Shown here piece after piece: positions 44,101-50,614 of a DNA stretch of 64,000 bases. The notes below the pieces were generated by a model. It did no database searches, had not been told where the DNA came from, and was given only the letters and a program-made list of their open reading frames with translations. Position numbers and translations under genes: made by a program. Position 1 is the first letter of the stretch. Every line of letters begins with the position of its first letter. This DNA comes from Paractinoplanes ferrugineus (GTDB lineage: Bacteria > Actinomycetota > Actinomycetes > Mycobacteriales > Micromonosporaceae), in NCBI RefSeq assembly GCF_016862195.1, contig NZ_BOMM01000002.1, positions 1 through 64,000 of the forward strand, in the 5' to 3' direction.

Positions 44101-46690
44101 CAACGACGGTGGGCCGAGCGCGGATCCGACCCGTGGGGTGAACTGTCTCGACTGTTCGTTGTCGTTCTTCGAGACGTACGTCCATGGGCGCCCGACTGTG
44201 TCCGCGCCTCGTACCGTCGACACCTATTCGAACGGCGGGTACGACCGGCACATCGGTGAGGCGGACGGACACTTCCGGGCCGAGGACGCGACCGGCAGTT
44301 CTTTCACGCAGGTCACGCCGAACGTGTCGCACAAGGCACCGGCCGATGCCAAGGTCGACATCGACAACGCGTTCGCCTCGGTGGCCCGAACCCTGTTGCA
44401 GGGCGGCCACGGTTCGATGGCCATCATCATCAACGAGTGGGAGGGCCCGAACGGCCACGGCGGCTGGCATGCCTGGAACGCCGTCAACCACAACGGGACG
44501 CTGTACTTCGTCGATCCGCAGACCGGCGACGTCCAGGACGCGACCAACTTCGCCGGCGGGCCGGGGCACCGCACGCTCTACGGACATACCGGCACCACGA
44601 ACGGGTCCAACGTCGTCACGGTGAACGCGCTCATGGTCGACGGCCAGGGCCACCCGATGTCGGTGCCGAACACGCCGCCGGCGCCCTACCACAGCAGGCA
44701 GCCGGTGCCGCCGCCTCCGCCGCTGGCCTACCGGCAACAGCAGGCCCAGCTCCAGCAGGCCCAGCTCCAGCAGGCCCAGCTCCAGCAGGTCAACCAGCCG
44801 CCCCCACCCCCGGTGAACACTCAGCCGCAGCCGCAGCCGCAGCCGCAGCCGCAGCCGCAGCCGCAGCCGCAGCCGCAGCCGCAGCCGCAGCCGCCACAGA
44901 CACGAAAGCCGCCGCCGACTCGGGCGACGCCCACGATCGAGACGGCGCCGAGGACTGATGCGACGCCGGTGGTGGAGAACCGGGACGGGTCGGCTGTGGA
45001 TGACGGCTCCGCCCGTACCCAGCAAATGCGAAATGGGCCGCGAGTTTCCGATCCGCTGTCGGCACTCGAACCGCATTCGGCAAAGACCGACCGTGACCCG
45101 CTGTCGGTGCTTGAGCCGACGCGGATGACGACGGCGCTTGCGCCGGATGTTGATGCGCGTGAGGTCGCTGATCGGCGTGGCCGGGAGAACTACGACTACG
45201 CGAACCACAAGACGCGGCATGACTATGCCGACGCGCACCGGCAGGACGTCGGGCGCGATCTGCGGGATCAGGCGCGCGCTCAGGAGTACCGGGCCGACCA
45301 ACTGACCGACGCCATCCGCGCGGCCGATCGGCGGGGGGACCTTGCGGCCGTCGATCGGCATCGGGCCGAACGGGACCAGGCGATGGAGGACGCGTACGAC
45401 CTCCGAGCCCACGCCCGTGACGTGGAAAACGGCGGTGACCTCGGCGACGTCGAATTGACCGGCAACGATTGGGGACGGCTGAACGAGGTCGACGGCGGCA
45501 ACGACCTGGCGCCCGGCCCGGTGGAGACGAGCGACCGCTCGGCATTGACCGGCAGTGATGGCCCGCATCCGATCGACATGTCGCGCCGCTACAACCAGCG
45601 CGGCGGATTGCGGCTGCCCCTGGCGATTCACCAGACCGACCTGGAACGTGCCATGCCACGCGACCGCGACGGCAACCCGGTGCGGCACGCCGACCCGCGG
45701 GACGGAAACTGGTTCGGCCTGCAGAACGACGGCGGCCCGGAAGCCGATCCGACCCGGTCCAACAATTGCGGCGACACGGTCTTGTCGTTCTATGACACGT
45801 GGATGCACGGCCGCCCTCGAGTGTCCGCGCCACGTACGTTCGACGGCTACCGCAACGGCAACCCGAACCGCCCCACGGGCGCCGAGCGAGGCGTGACCGC
45901 CCGCATCGAAAGCACCACCGGCGGCCGTTTCGAAGGCTTGACAAACGTCAGCCCGACGACCGACCCGCAGACCGCCCGTGACCAGATCCGACTGGCCCAG
46001 AGTCGGCTGCGCGATCACCTGCTCGGCCTGGGCCACGGTTCGATGGCCTTCATAACGACGCAGGACCAAGCCGGCCGTACGCACGAGGTGGCGGCCGTCA
46101 ACCAGAACGGCACGATTCTCTATCTCGATCCGCAGAACCGTTCCCTGAACGATCGCCATCCCATCCCCACCCATTCCGGCAACGGCTTCCCGTCGGACGT
46201 GGTCCGGATGGACGCGCTGACGGTGGACGGACAGGCCCGCCCGCGCCCGATGCACACGGGAGACGGCCCGTTCATCGCCGCCGACCCGGCCGGATCATCG
46301 AATGAGCCGAAAGTGGTGAACATTCCCTTCGGCAGTCGGCAAGAGGCGCTGGACGCCGCATATGAACGCGCCGGAATTCCGCTCGGAACCACCCCCGATG
46401 CCAAGTGGGAGGTGGGCAGCGATGTTCTGCGCCGAGGGTTCCCGAACTATCTTTTTTCAAGGGACGAGGGCGCACACGGAACCTATCTGCAGTTCGAGAC
46501 CGAAGACGGTTCGAGGGTGATCGCCGAGCATCTCAACGATCCGAACCGTGGACCTCATTTCCACGCTGGTGAGCCCAAGATCGACCGGACGCGCATGGCT
46601 GTCAACTTTGGATGGGACGCTACCTCGGAGCCCGAGCGATATGCTCAAATGGGTGGTAAGCACCATCTGGACTATCCGAGGGAAAAATGA
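41114..46690 (+). CDS. CpnT-like polymorphic toxin with two papain-like glutamine-deamidase modules and an HNH/EndoVII-like tip
   Basis: An 1858-residue secreted toxin. Residues 1-330 are a CpnT-type WXG100-like helical export domain (FDWPEGNEKITWDVADQWYD) with a hydrophobic Ala/Gly-rich stretch. Residues 336-800 are Ser/Pro/Thr/Ala-rich repeats. Module 1 (about 812-1145, helical lead-in then core) has Cys1011 in NCLDCS, His1119 in GWHAWN and Asp1134 in FVDPQTG. A QQAQL and (QP)12 linker follows. Module 2 (about 1400-1685) has Cys1552 in NNCGDT, His1657 in THEVA and Asp1672 in YLDPQN. These match the Cys-His-Asp triad of papain-fold toxin glutamine deamidases. The last 135 residues contain AEHLNDPNRGPHFHAGEP and GGKHHLDYP, an HNH/EndoVII-like nuclease pattern. 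Immunity genes follow at once. Confidence 0.8.
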   Translation: MTVLPSPIPHPLDFCPWDLPGWAYEALEWVVGFDWPEGNEKITWDVADQWYDLATAMVTPRDDAAQAAQIIIDAYGGAGTTVEAFIAAWHRVADGSDAPLNALVEFATEMGKMVEECGADIESAKLEAWIELGIFVIELIGMAVTVALTLGAASPAAGGLIAATRMAIQQIFKKLVAQLAKKALKQGLKDMGKRVAKDVLTKKGLKKLGKHALKEGREEAREELLTNAGITAYQTATGRNKLDLGDLADLGIATGAGAAGGFAARGGNIGAGKRSGIFRGAASELLGDLGGNAATGNLSDFDSLAKSATSGATGSAIGNAHHDVKGLNATLVGAGDLTLSDLPPAASPGSTPSGTPLTSAVADVPTSNSPAPSSHAASSGSPGSPGFSDAASPGSSHATSPGPSHAASSGLSDAASPGPLHATFPDSSSHAASPGASVLSHGAASGSSLSSDSSVSITGAAPSGTVHTSSSAHGEATLAAAAPTVDAPAHTSLSASSPLSASAGGSGGNNAPAVNFAPNTSNSAAPSITTAGPTSAPSVNTSFSGSGVSSPTIASAGVSSPNVSSAGLAGPSTSGPSVTSSSVASSGISGSSIAGPGGPGPTVTSAGVSSPSVTSPSVTSPSVTSPSVTSPSVAGPTVTTSSVASPSITSPGVTSPSPTSSGPTSNSPHIETRFASTTTSPATATPTTGGPTTTGPTSTGPASTGPASAGPAATRPAAGSPTTSPSGTAPGGTDVGRPNGAAPTRPSPPAPAQSGRPDAGTPPPAPGDSRPAPGDSRPGPGDSRPEQGDRGRADDAFVAAGPAHSRPHLTARTAAEARAESRYFDGYDRRKRDVLNDVYYREIGPIDREIVRYQQEQERSRRAARRSKLLLNFRGADHHRRMEALYKRKEAEANLRLDQKLVDIRMLDLRQSPDWGKANGDDGYLSDRPLWSNDQSALSGSGNPPNARTLRKYNRPGGLRVPLELHQTDLERMVPRDQNGVPLRTPDPRGPYVQLLNDGGPSADPTRGVNCLDCSLSFFETYVHGRPTVSAPRTVDTYSNGGYDRHIGEADGHFRAEDATGSSFTQVTPNVSHKAPADAKVDIDNAFASVARTLLQGGHGSMAIIINEWEGPNGHGGWHAWNAVNHNGTLYFVDPQTGDVQDATNFAGGPGHRTLYGHTGTTNGSNVVTVNALMVDGQGHPMSVPNTPPAPYHSRQPVPPPPPLAYRQQQAQLQQAQLQQAQLQQVNQPPPPPVNTQPQPQPQPQPQPQPQPQPQPQPQPPQTRKPPPTRATPTIETAPRTDATPVVENRDGSAVDDGSARTQQMRNGPRVSDPLSALEPHSAKTDRDPLSVLEPTRMTTALAPDVDAREVADRRGRENYDYANHKTRHDYADAHRQDVGRDLRDQARAQEYRADQLTDAIRAADRRGDLAAVDRHRAERDQAMEDAYDLRAHARDVENGGDLGDVELTGNDWGRLNEVDGGNDLAPGPVETSDRSALTGSDGPHPIDMSRRYNQRGGLRLPLAIHQTDLERAMPRDRDGNPVRHADPRDGNWFGLQNDGGPEADPTRSNNCGDTVLSFYDTWMHGRPRVSAPRTFDGYRNGNPNRPTGAERGVTARIESTTGGRFEGLTNVSPTTDPQTARDQIRLAQSRLRDHLLGLGHGSMAFITTQDQAGRTHEVAAVNQNGTILYLDPQNRSLNDRHPIPTHSGNGFPSDVVRMDALTVDGQARPRPMHTGDGPFIAADPAGSSNEPKVVNIPFGSRQEALDAAYERAGIPLGTTPDAKWEVGSDVLRRGFPNYLFSRDEGAHGTYLQFETEDGSRVIAEHLNDPNRGPHFHAGEPKIDRTRMAVNFGWDATSEPERYAQMGGKHHLDYPREK
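42941..43015 (+). repeat. 15-bp tandem repeat encoding SPSVT
   Basis: Four perfect 15-bp copies (42941-43000) and one altered copy (43001-43015) encode SPSVT four times then SPSVA. Looser relatives (SPSI, SPGV, SGPS) extend both ways from about 42,770 to 43,090 in the disordered part of the toxin. Confidence 0.92.
44741..44785 (+). repeat. 15-bp tandem repeat, three copies, encoding QAQLQ
   Basis: Three identical 15-bp units encode QAQLQ repeats in the linker between the two deamidase modules of the toxin. Confidence 0.92.
44822..44893 (+). repeat. Hexanucleotide cagccg x12, encoding (Gln-Pro)12
   Basis: Twelve perfect in-frame copies of a 6-bp unit. Such an array is prone to slippage; changes by whole units keep the frame and only alter linker length between the toxin modules. 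Confidence 0.95.
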
Positions 46691-47148
46691 TGGATCAGCC
46701 CGGGAACACAGAAGAGACGCTCTCGCGAGCGGGTCTGACGCTGCTGAAAGAGTCGTCGTTCCCGACTGTTTCGCCCATGACCGCCTGGAAATTGGTTATC
46801 GGCGCCGGGGTCAAGCCGGATTCGGTAGTGCTGGACGATTCTCCTGGACATCTGGACAAGGTCGATGAGGAGTGGCTGGAGATCGCCACGAGGGCGCAGG
46901 TGCTCGTCGCCGGCGTTCCTTTTTGGATTCATGTCGCTGGGCCCGGCGCGCGGCGGCAGGGCTGGCGGAAAGTGATGATCACCGGTCCTGTCCAGTTGGC
47001 CGAGAACCTAGGGACCTATGCCGGCGAACCGGAATTTGTCGCGATGGACCTCGGTGAACGCGTGGTGTGTGGCGTCACCTCCGAGGAGGACGAGACCTGG
47101 ATCGTTTCGGCGCGCCTGGATGGGTCCCCACTCACCGACCGGAAATAG
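46687..47148 (+). CDS. Probable immunity protein, copy 1, interrupted by an in-frame amber codon
   Basis: A 153-residue acidic protein starting at the overlapping ATGATG of the toxin stop (ATGA coupling). Residues 11-147 are about 88 percent identical by eye to the N-terminal half of the gene at 47,894. After the TAG at 47146-47148 the same frame stays open for 44 more codons (including SIRTPNELLPIVVEF, DFSVMRESSVLMMYPWMELPVG) and stops at 47281-47283, overlapping the next ATG. That overlap suggests the original protein was about 198 residues and the amber codon is recent. I do not recognise the family. Position directly after the toxin tip marks it as the cognate immunity gene or its remnant. 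Confidence 0.65.
   Translation: MMDQPGNTEETLSRAGLTLLKESSFPTVSPMTAWKLVIGAGVKPDSVVLDDSPGHLDKVDEEWLEIATRAQVLVAGVPFWIHVAGPGARRQGWRKVMITGPVQLAENLGTYAGEPEFVAMDLGERVVCGVTSEEDETWIVSARLDGSPLTDRK
46719..47137 (+). repeat. Direct repeat, copy 1 of a 419-bp duplication
   Basis: Matches 47920-48338 at a constant offset of 1201 bp with scattered substitutions and no gaps. The repeat covers most of the first immunity gene. Confidence 0.9.
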
Positions 47149-47279
47149 TCGATACGAACGCCGAATGAACTTCTGCCGATCGTCGTGGAGTTCTCGCTTC
47201 CGGGTATCGATTTTTCGGTCATGCGAGAATCGAGTGTGTTGATGATGTATCCGTGGATGGAACTTCCGGTGGGTCGAGC

Positions 47280-47897
47280 ATGAGCAGCAAGCTGTCCCTG
47301 GGCTGGGACCCGAAGTCTTCGGTCGAGGCGACGGCCGAGGAGGTCAGCGCGGCCGACAGGTATTCGCGCAGGCTGTTCGACGTATCCGGCGCGCTTACCC
47401 GGGTTGAGCTCTACAGGCGTGGCGAACTGGTCGAGGTCGACTACTACGCCGAGGAGCTTGGCTCGATCCTGGAGACTCACCCACGTGACTACCCGGGGAT
47501 CGACTTCGCGATAGCCGGCAGCGAGCCCGCACCGGCGGGTTTCCACTGGGAACTCACCGCTCGATATGCCGTCGACGGCGTGGCGCAGCGATTCGTTGCC
47601 GAGCTCGTCGATCGTGCCGAGAAGCTGATCATGGGCTTGGAGTACGCCGCGAGCGGCGAGCTGATCGCCACGACGAAGTTCTGGTACGAGGCGTCCGGCG
47701 AGGCGGGCCTCATGTTCGAGTACGCATCGGACGGTCAGAATGTCGGTGTCCTGGACCTGGGGGACGGAGACACCCCGCGTTTCGCGGATGTGCTGAGAGC
47801 ACTCCCCGATCCGGAGTTCTATACGGACGGTCGTATGTTCCCGACGCAGCTGACGGGTGTGTCATCTCGCTCGGTGTTCGACCGGTTCAGGCATTGA
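47280..47897 (+). CDS. Probable second immunity protein, unknown family
   Basis: A 205-residue acidic, beta-rich protein (ALTRVELYRRGELVEVDYYAEEL, FHWELTARYAVDGVAQRFVAEL, EYASDGQNVGVLDLGDGDTP as landmarks). I do not recognise the family. ATG 47280 is chosen because the upstream frame (copy-1 extension) ends in an ATGA overlap with it; GTG 47253 would add nine residues. It sits between the two duplicated immunity copies in the same operon, and the next gene overlaps its stop by 4 bp (TTGA). Size, acidity and position suggest immunity to one of the toxin modules. Confidence 0.6.
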   Translation: MSSKLSLGWDPKSSVEATAEEVSAADRYSRRLFDVSGALTRVELYRRGELVEVDYYAEELGSILETHPRDYPGIDFAIAGSEPAPAGFHWELTARYAVDGVAQRFVAELVDRAEKLIMGLEYAASGELIATTKFWYEASGEAGLMFEYASDGQNVGVLDLGDGDTPRFADVLRALPDPEFYTDGRMFPTQLTGVSSRSVFDRFRH

Positions 47898-48712
47898 GCG
47901 AGCCGGGCCGCGACGAGGCGCTCTCGCGAGCGGGTCTTACGCTCCTGGACGAATCGTCGTCCCCAACTGTGTCGCCCATGACCGCCTGGAAATTGCTTAT
48001 CGGCGCCGGGGTCACGCCGGATTCGGTAGTGCCGGACGATTCTCCTGCACTTCTGAACAAAGTCGACGAGGAGTGGCTGGAGATCGCCACGAGAGCGCGG
48101 GTAATCGTCGCTGATCGTCCTTTTTGGATTCATTTCGCTGGACCTGGCGCGCGGCGGCAGGGCTGGCGGAAAGTGATGATCACCGGTCCGGTCCAGTTGG
48201 CCGAGCATCTGGGGACCTACGCCGGCGAACCGGAGTTCGTCGCGATGGACCTCGGTGAACGCGTGGTGTGTGGCGTCACCTCCGAGGAGGACGAGACTTG
48301 GATCGTTTCAGCGCGCCTGGATGAGCCGCCGCTCACCGTTGCCGAAGACGTCGACTTGTCGGAGTTGGACTGCAAGGTCTTCGTCCACGGGGCGCCTGGG
48401 CGCGCGGAATTGAGCGCGTGGATAGCGGGTGCGGTCGACGCGGAGGGGCTTGAGTTTTTCGTGGACGACAACGAGGAAGCCGGTGCCGGGTCCGGCTTTT
48501 TGTTCTTCGATCACGTGTGTGAGTTCTACTTCGCGCCGCGGGTCAGCCTGGACGATCGGATCCGAACTGTCTCGGCCATTCTCGCCGACCTTTGGCGGCG
48601 TAGCTTGTCGGCCGTAGCGGCGTGCGACTACGAGGAGCGCCTGCTCGGCAATGAGGAGCGGCTGCTCGGCAAGGAGCGCTCGAAGCAGACCGAGAGCTCG
48701 GATCCGATGTAG
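47894..48712 (+). CDS. Probable immunity protein, copy 2 (full length, extended)
   Basis: A 272-residue protein with a TTG start (47894) overlapping the preceding stop by 4 bp. Residues 9-145 duplicate the copy-1 immunity protein; residues 146-245 (VDLSELDCKVFVHGAPG, GSGFLFFDHVCEFYFAPRVSLDDRIRTV) form a second domain absent from copy 1. The last 30 residues (EERLLGNEERLLGKERS...) read through a 21-bp repeat into the 3' end of the GNAT gene on the other strand, an 85-bp antisense overlap, so the natural stop was probably lost. Family unknown. Confidence 0.62.
   Translation: MSEPGRDEALSRAGLTLLDESSSPTVSPMTAWKLLIGAGVTPDSVVPDDSPALLNKVDEEWLEIATRARVIVADRPFWIHFAGPGARRQGWRKVMITGPVQLAEHLGTYAGEPEFVAMDLGERVVCGVTSEEDETWIVSARLDEPPLTVAEDVDLSELDCKVFVHGAPGRAELSAWIAGAVDAEGLEFFVDDNEEAGAGSGFLFFDHVCEFYFAPRVSLDDRIRTVSAILADLWRRSLSAVAACDYEERLLGNEERLLGKERSKQTESSDPM
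47920..48338 (+). repeat. Direct repeat, copy 2 of a 419-bp duplication
   Basis: Partner of 46719-47137. Recombination between the two copies would delete 1201 bp, including the gene at 47,280, and fuse the toxin stop to a full-length immunity gene. Confidence 0.9.
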
Positions 48713-49122
48713 GCGCCGTACAGCGGGATCTCCTGGTAGCCCTCGCGCCGGTAGAAGCGGATGGCGTCCGGCTGGGCGGGCCCCGTCTCCAGGCGCAACG
48801 TTGTCCACCCACGGGAGTAGGCCCGCTCCTCCAGCGCGCGCAGTACGGCGGTCGCCACGCCGGAGCCGCGGCTGGCCGGCGCCACGTACATGCGTTTGAG
48901 CTCGGCGCTTGTCGGGTCGAGGCGGCGTAGGGCGCCGCACGCGATGGCCTCGCCGGTGGGGTCCAGTGCCACCAGGAAGACGTCGATGTCGGCGGCGGAG
49001 GGGGCGGCGCCGGGTTCGTGCTCGTCGGTGCCGTACCGCTCGTCGAGTTCTGTGCGCTGGGCTGCGCGCAGGGCGGCGCCCGCCGGGTCGGTCCAGGGTC
49101 GTTCCTCGATGGTCCAGTTCAT
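48628..49122 (-). CDS. GNAT family N-acetyltransferase
   Basis: A 164-residue acetyltransferase. The acetyl-CoA-binding motif A is LKRMYVAPASRGSGVATAVLRALEERA (R-G-S-G-V-A core), motif B includes TLRLETGPAQPDAIRFYRREGYQEIP, and IACGALRRLD is the central strand. The natural end is near ELSVCFERSL; the last dozen residues are Ser/Arg repeats (LPSSRSSLPSRRSS) read from the 21-bp duplication shared with the antisense immunity gene. GGGAG lies 5 bases before ATG 49122. It is divergent from a TetR gene across a double operator, so TetR probably controls it. Substrate unknown. Confidence 0.88.
   Translation of the reverse strand: MNWTIEERPWTDPAGAALRAAQRTELDERYGTDEHEPGAAPSAADIDVFLVALDPTGEAIACGALRRLDPTSAELKRMYVAPASRGSGVATAVLRALEERAYSRGWTTLRLETGPAQPDAIRFYRREGYQEIPLYGAYIGSELSVCFERSLPSSRSSLPSRRSS
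48632..48673. repeat. 21-bp tandem duplication within two overlapping antisense genes
   Basis: Units 48632-48652 and 48653-48673 differ at two bases. On the plus strand they encode EERLLGN and EERLLGK at the end of the immunity protein; on the minus strand they encode part of the Ser/Arg tail of the GNAT protein. Confidence 0.9.
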
Positions 49123-49140
49123 GAAGTCTCCCGGTGCAGT

Positions 49141-49171
49141 CGTAACAGGCGTTACGGTAACATCCGTTACG
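49141..49171. promoter_or_regulatory. Double palindromic operator between GNAT and TetR genes
   Basis: Two inverted repeats of the form GTAAC-4 nt-GTTAC lie side by side at 49142-49155 and 49157-49170, 15 bp apart (start to start). The first extends to CGTAAC/GTTACG. They lie 21-50 bp upstream of the TetR GTG and 19-48 bp upstream of the GNAT ATG, suited to cooperative binding of two TetR dimers and control of both genes. Confidence 0.75.
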
Positions 49172-49191
49172 AGACAGGGGAGGCGAGACGC

Positions 49192-49782
49192 GTGTCACGC
49201 ACGGTTGATCAGGCCGCTCAGCAGGAAGCGCTGTCCCGGGCGGTGTGGGACGTGCTGGCTCAGCAGGGTTTGGAGCGGTTGACGGTGCGGGCCGTGGCCA
49301 CCGCGGCCGGCTGCACGACCGGGTTGGTCATGCACCGGTTTCCCAACCGGCAGGCGTTGCTGCGGCACGCGCGCGAACTGCTGCACGAGACCAGTCGCCG
49401 CCGGGTGGAGGCGCTCGAGGCCGCCGCCGCGACGCCTCGGGGCGCGCTGCGGGCGGTGCTCCGGCAGGGGCTGGCCATCGATCCCGAGTCGATCAACGGC
49501 AGCGTCGTGTGGATCGGGTTCCTGGCCGCCGCGTTCGCCGATGACGAGCTGATCGAGATTCATCGCCGGAACAACAGGCTGTGGCGGGAGCGATTGGAGC
49601 GCCTGGTCGCGGCGGCGGCGCCGGAGTGGGCGGCGCGGCGGCGGGCCACGGTGGCGGTGGCGCTGGGCGCGATGGTCGAGGGGGCGGCGGCCTTCGCCGC
49701 CGCCGACCCCGATGCCTATCCGGCGGCTGTCCAGGAGGAGATGCTCACGGAAACCCTCCGGGTGTACGGCCTAGGCGAGTGA
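49192..49782 (+). CDS. TetR/AcrR family transcriptional regulator
   Basis: A 196-residue regulator. The N-terminal helix-turn-helix reads AVWDVLAQQGLERLTVRAVATAAGCTTGLVMHRFPNRQALL (core TVRAVATAAGCTTGLVMHRF), followed by a helical ligand-binding dimer domain. GTG 49192 has GGGAGG 8 bases upstream; the longer frame to 49018 runs through the divergent promoter and is rejected. It probably binds the double GTAAC/GTTAC operator and represses itself and the GNAT gene. Its stop overlaps the convergent SRPBCC gene by 12 bp. Confidence 0.92.
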   Translation: MSRTVDQAAQQEALSRAVWDVLAQQGLERLTVRAVATAAGCTTGLVMHRFPNRQALLRHARELLHETSRRRVEALEAAAATPRGALRAVLRQGLAIDPESINGSVVWIGFLAAAFADDELIEIHRRNNRLWRERLERLVAAAAPEWAARRRATVAVALGAMVEGAAAFAAADPDAYPAAVQEEMLTETLRVYGLGE

Positions 49783-50250
49783 CTGGGCGACCTTCTCCAA
49801 GGCGATGTACGACTCCTGCATGCCGCCTTCCATGCCGGACTCGATGATCGCGTCCCGACCGGCCCGGTCCTTCATCTCGGTGAGGACTTCCAGATAGGTC
49901 CGGCCGTCCTTCTCGGTGAGCGTCACCGTCACCAGGGCGGCGTTGCTGTCGGGGTTGGGGATGCCCTCGAACGCCTCGGTGTTGACCAGACGCTCGGGGG
50001 CGGTGATCTCGCGGTATTCGCCGTGGAAGGCCACCTCGAAGCCGGGGTTCGCGGTCATCACGTAGCGCCATCGACCGCCGACCCGCAGGTCGACCTCGGC
50101 GGTGGTGACGGTGCCGCGCTCGCCGGCCCACCAGCGTTTGATGAGCTCGGGCTCGGTGTAGGCGCGCCAGATCAGGTCACGGGGCGCGTCGAACTCACGG
50201 GTGATCAGGATCTGGGTGTCGGACGGAAGGGTGACTTTCGCTGAGGCCAT
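49771..50250 (-). CDS. SRPBCC / AHSA1-like domain protein
   Basis: A 159-residue START-like fold protein of the AHSA1 group: TREFDAPRDLIWRAYTEPELIKRWW opens the domain, and VGGRWRYVMTANPGFEVAFHGEYREI and GGMQESYIALEKVAQSL close it. These proteins bind small hydrophobic molecules in the fold's cavity and are usually encoded with an ArsR-type regulator, as here. ATG 50250 lies inside the 3' end of the ArsR gene (56-bp overlap, different frame), so translation is coupled. Ligand unknown. Confidence 0.9.
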   Translation of the reverse strand: MASAKVTLPSDTQILITREFDAPRDLIWRAYTEPELIKRWWAGERGTVTTAEVDLRVGGRWRYVMTANPGFEVAFHGEYREITAPERLVNTEAFEGIPNPDSNAALVTVTLTEKDGRTYLEVLTEMKDRAGRDAIIESGMEGGMQESYIALEKVAQSLA

Positions 50251-50584
50251 CGGATTCCTCCTGTTTGAGCTCCGTCAGAACGGTGTCGAGCAGGTCGAAG
50301 CGGGCGGTCCAGTTCTGCTCGTACTTGCGCAGCCAGTCGTGGATCGAGCGCAGCGGCGCGGCGTTGAGCCGGTAGAGCCGCTGTCGGCCCTGGTCGCGGA
50401 CGCGGACCAGGTCGACCTCGCGCAACACGCGCAGATGTTTGGAGACCTGGGGCTGGGCCAGGCCGAGCATCTCGACCAGGTCGTTTACCGGTCGCTCGCC
50501 CTGGGCCAGCAGGTCGAGGATCTGCCGTCGCCGGGGTTCGGCGACCGCGTTGAACGCATCCGTCGTGGTTGCCGCACGTGCCAT
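50195..50584 (-). CDS. ArsR family transcriptional regulator
   Basis: A 129-residue winged-helix regulator: AFNAVAEPRRRQILDLLAQGERPVNDLVEMLGLAQPQVSKHLRVLREVDLVRVRDQGRQRLYRL covers helices 2-5 and the wing (core GLAQPQVSKHLRVLREV). No cysteine metal site is visible, so it belongs to the non-metal group that pairs with SRPBCC proteins. The final 25 residues extend into the SRPBCC gene. It probably represses this two-gene operon. The region just upstream (50585-50614) is AT-richer than its surroundings and would hold the promoter. Confidence 0.92.
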   Translation of the reverse strand: MARAATTTDAFNAVAEPRRRQILDLLAQGERPVNDLVEMLGLAQPQVSKHLRVLREVDLVRVRDQGRQRLYRLNAAPLRSIHDWLRKYEQNWTARFDLLDTVLTELKQEESDGLSESHPSVRHPDPDHP

Positions 50585-50614
50585 GGAGAAATCGTATACC
50601 CATAACGGAATACG

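Noticed and set aside
43901..46255. A 784-codon minus-strand frame opposite the toxin
   Set aside because: Shadow of the toxin frame, including the (QP)12 repeat read as poly Leu-Arg; no start context or domain.
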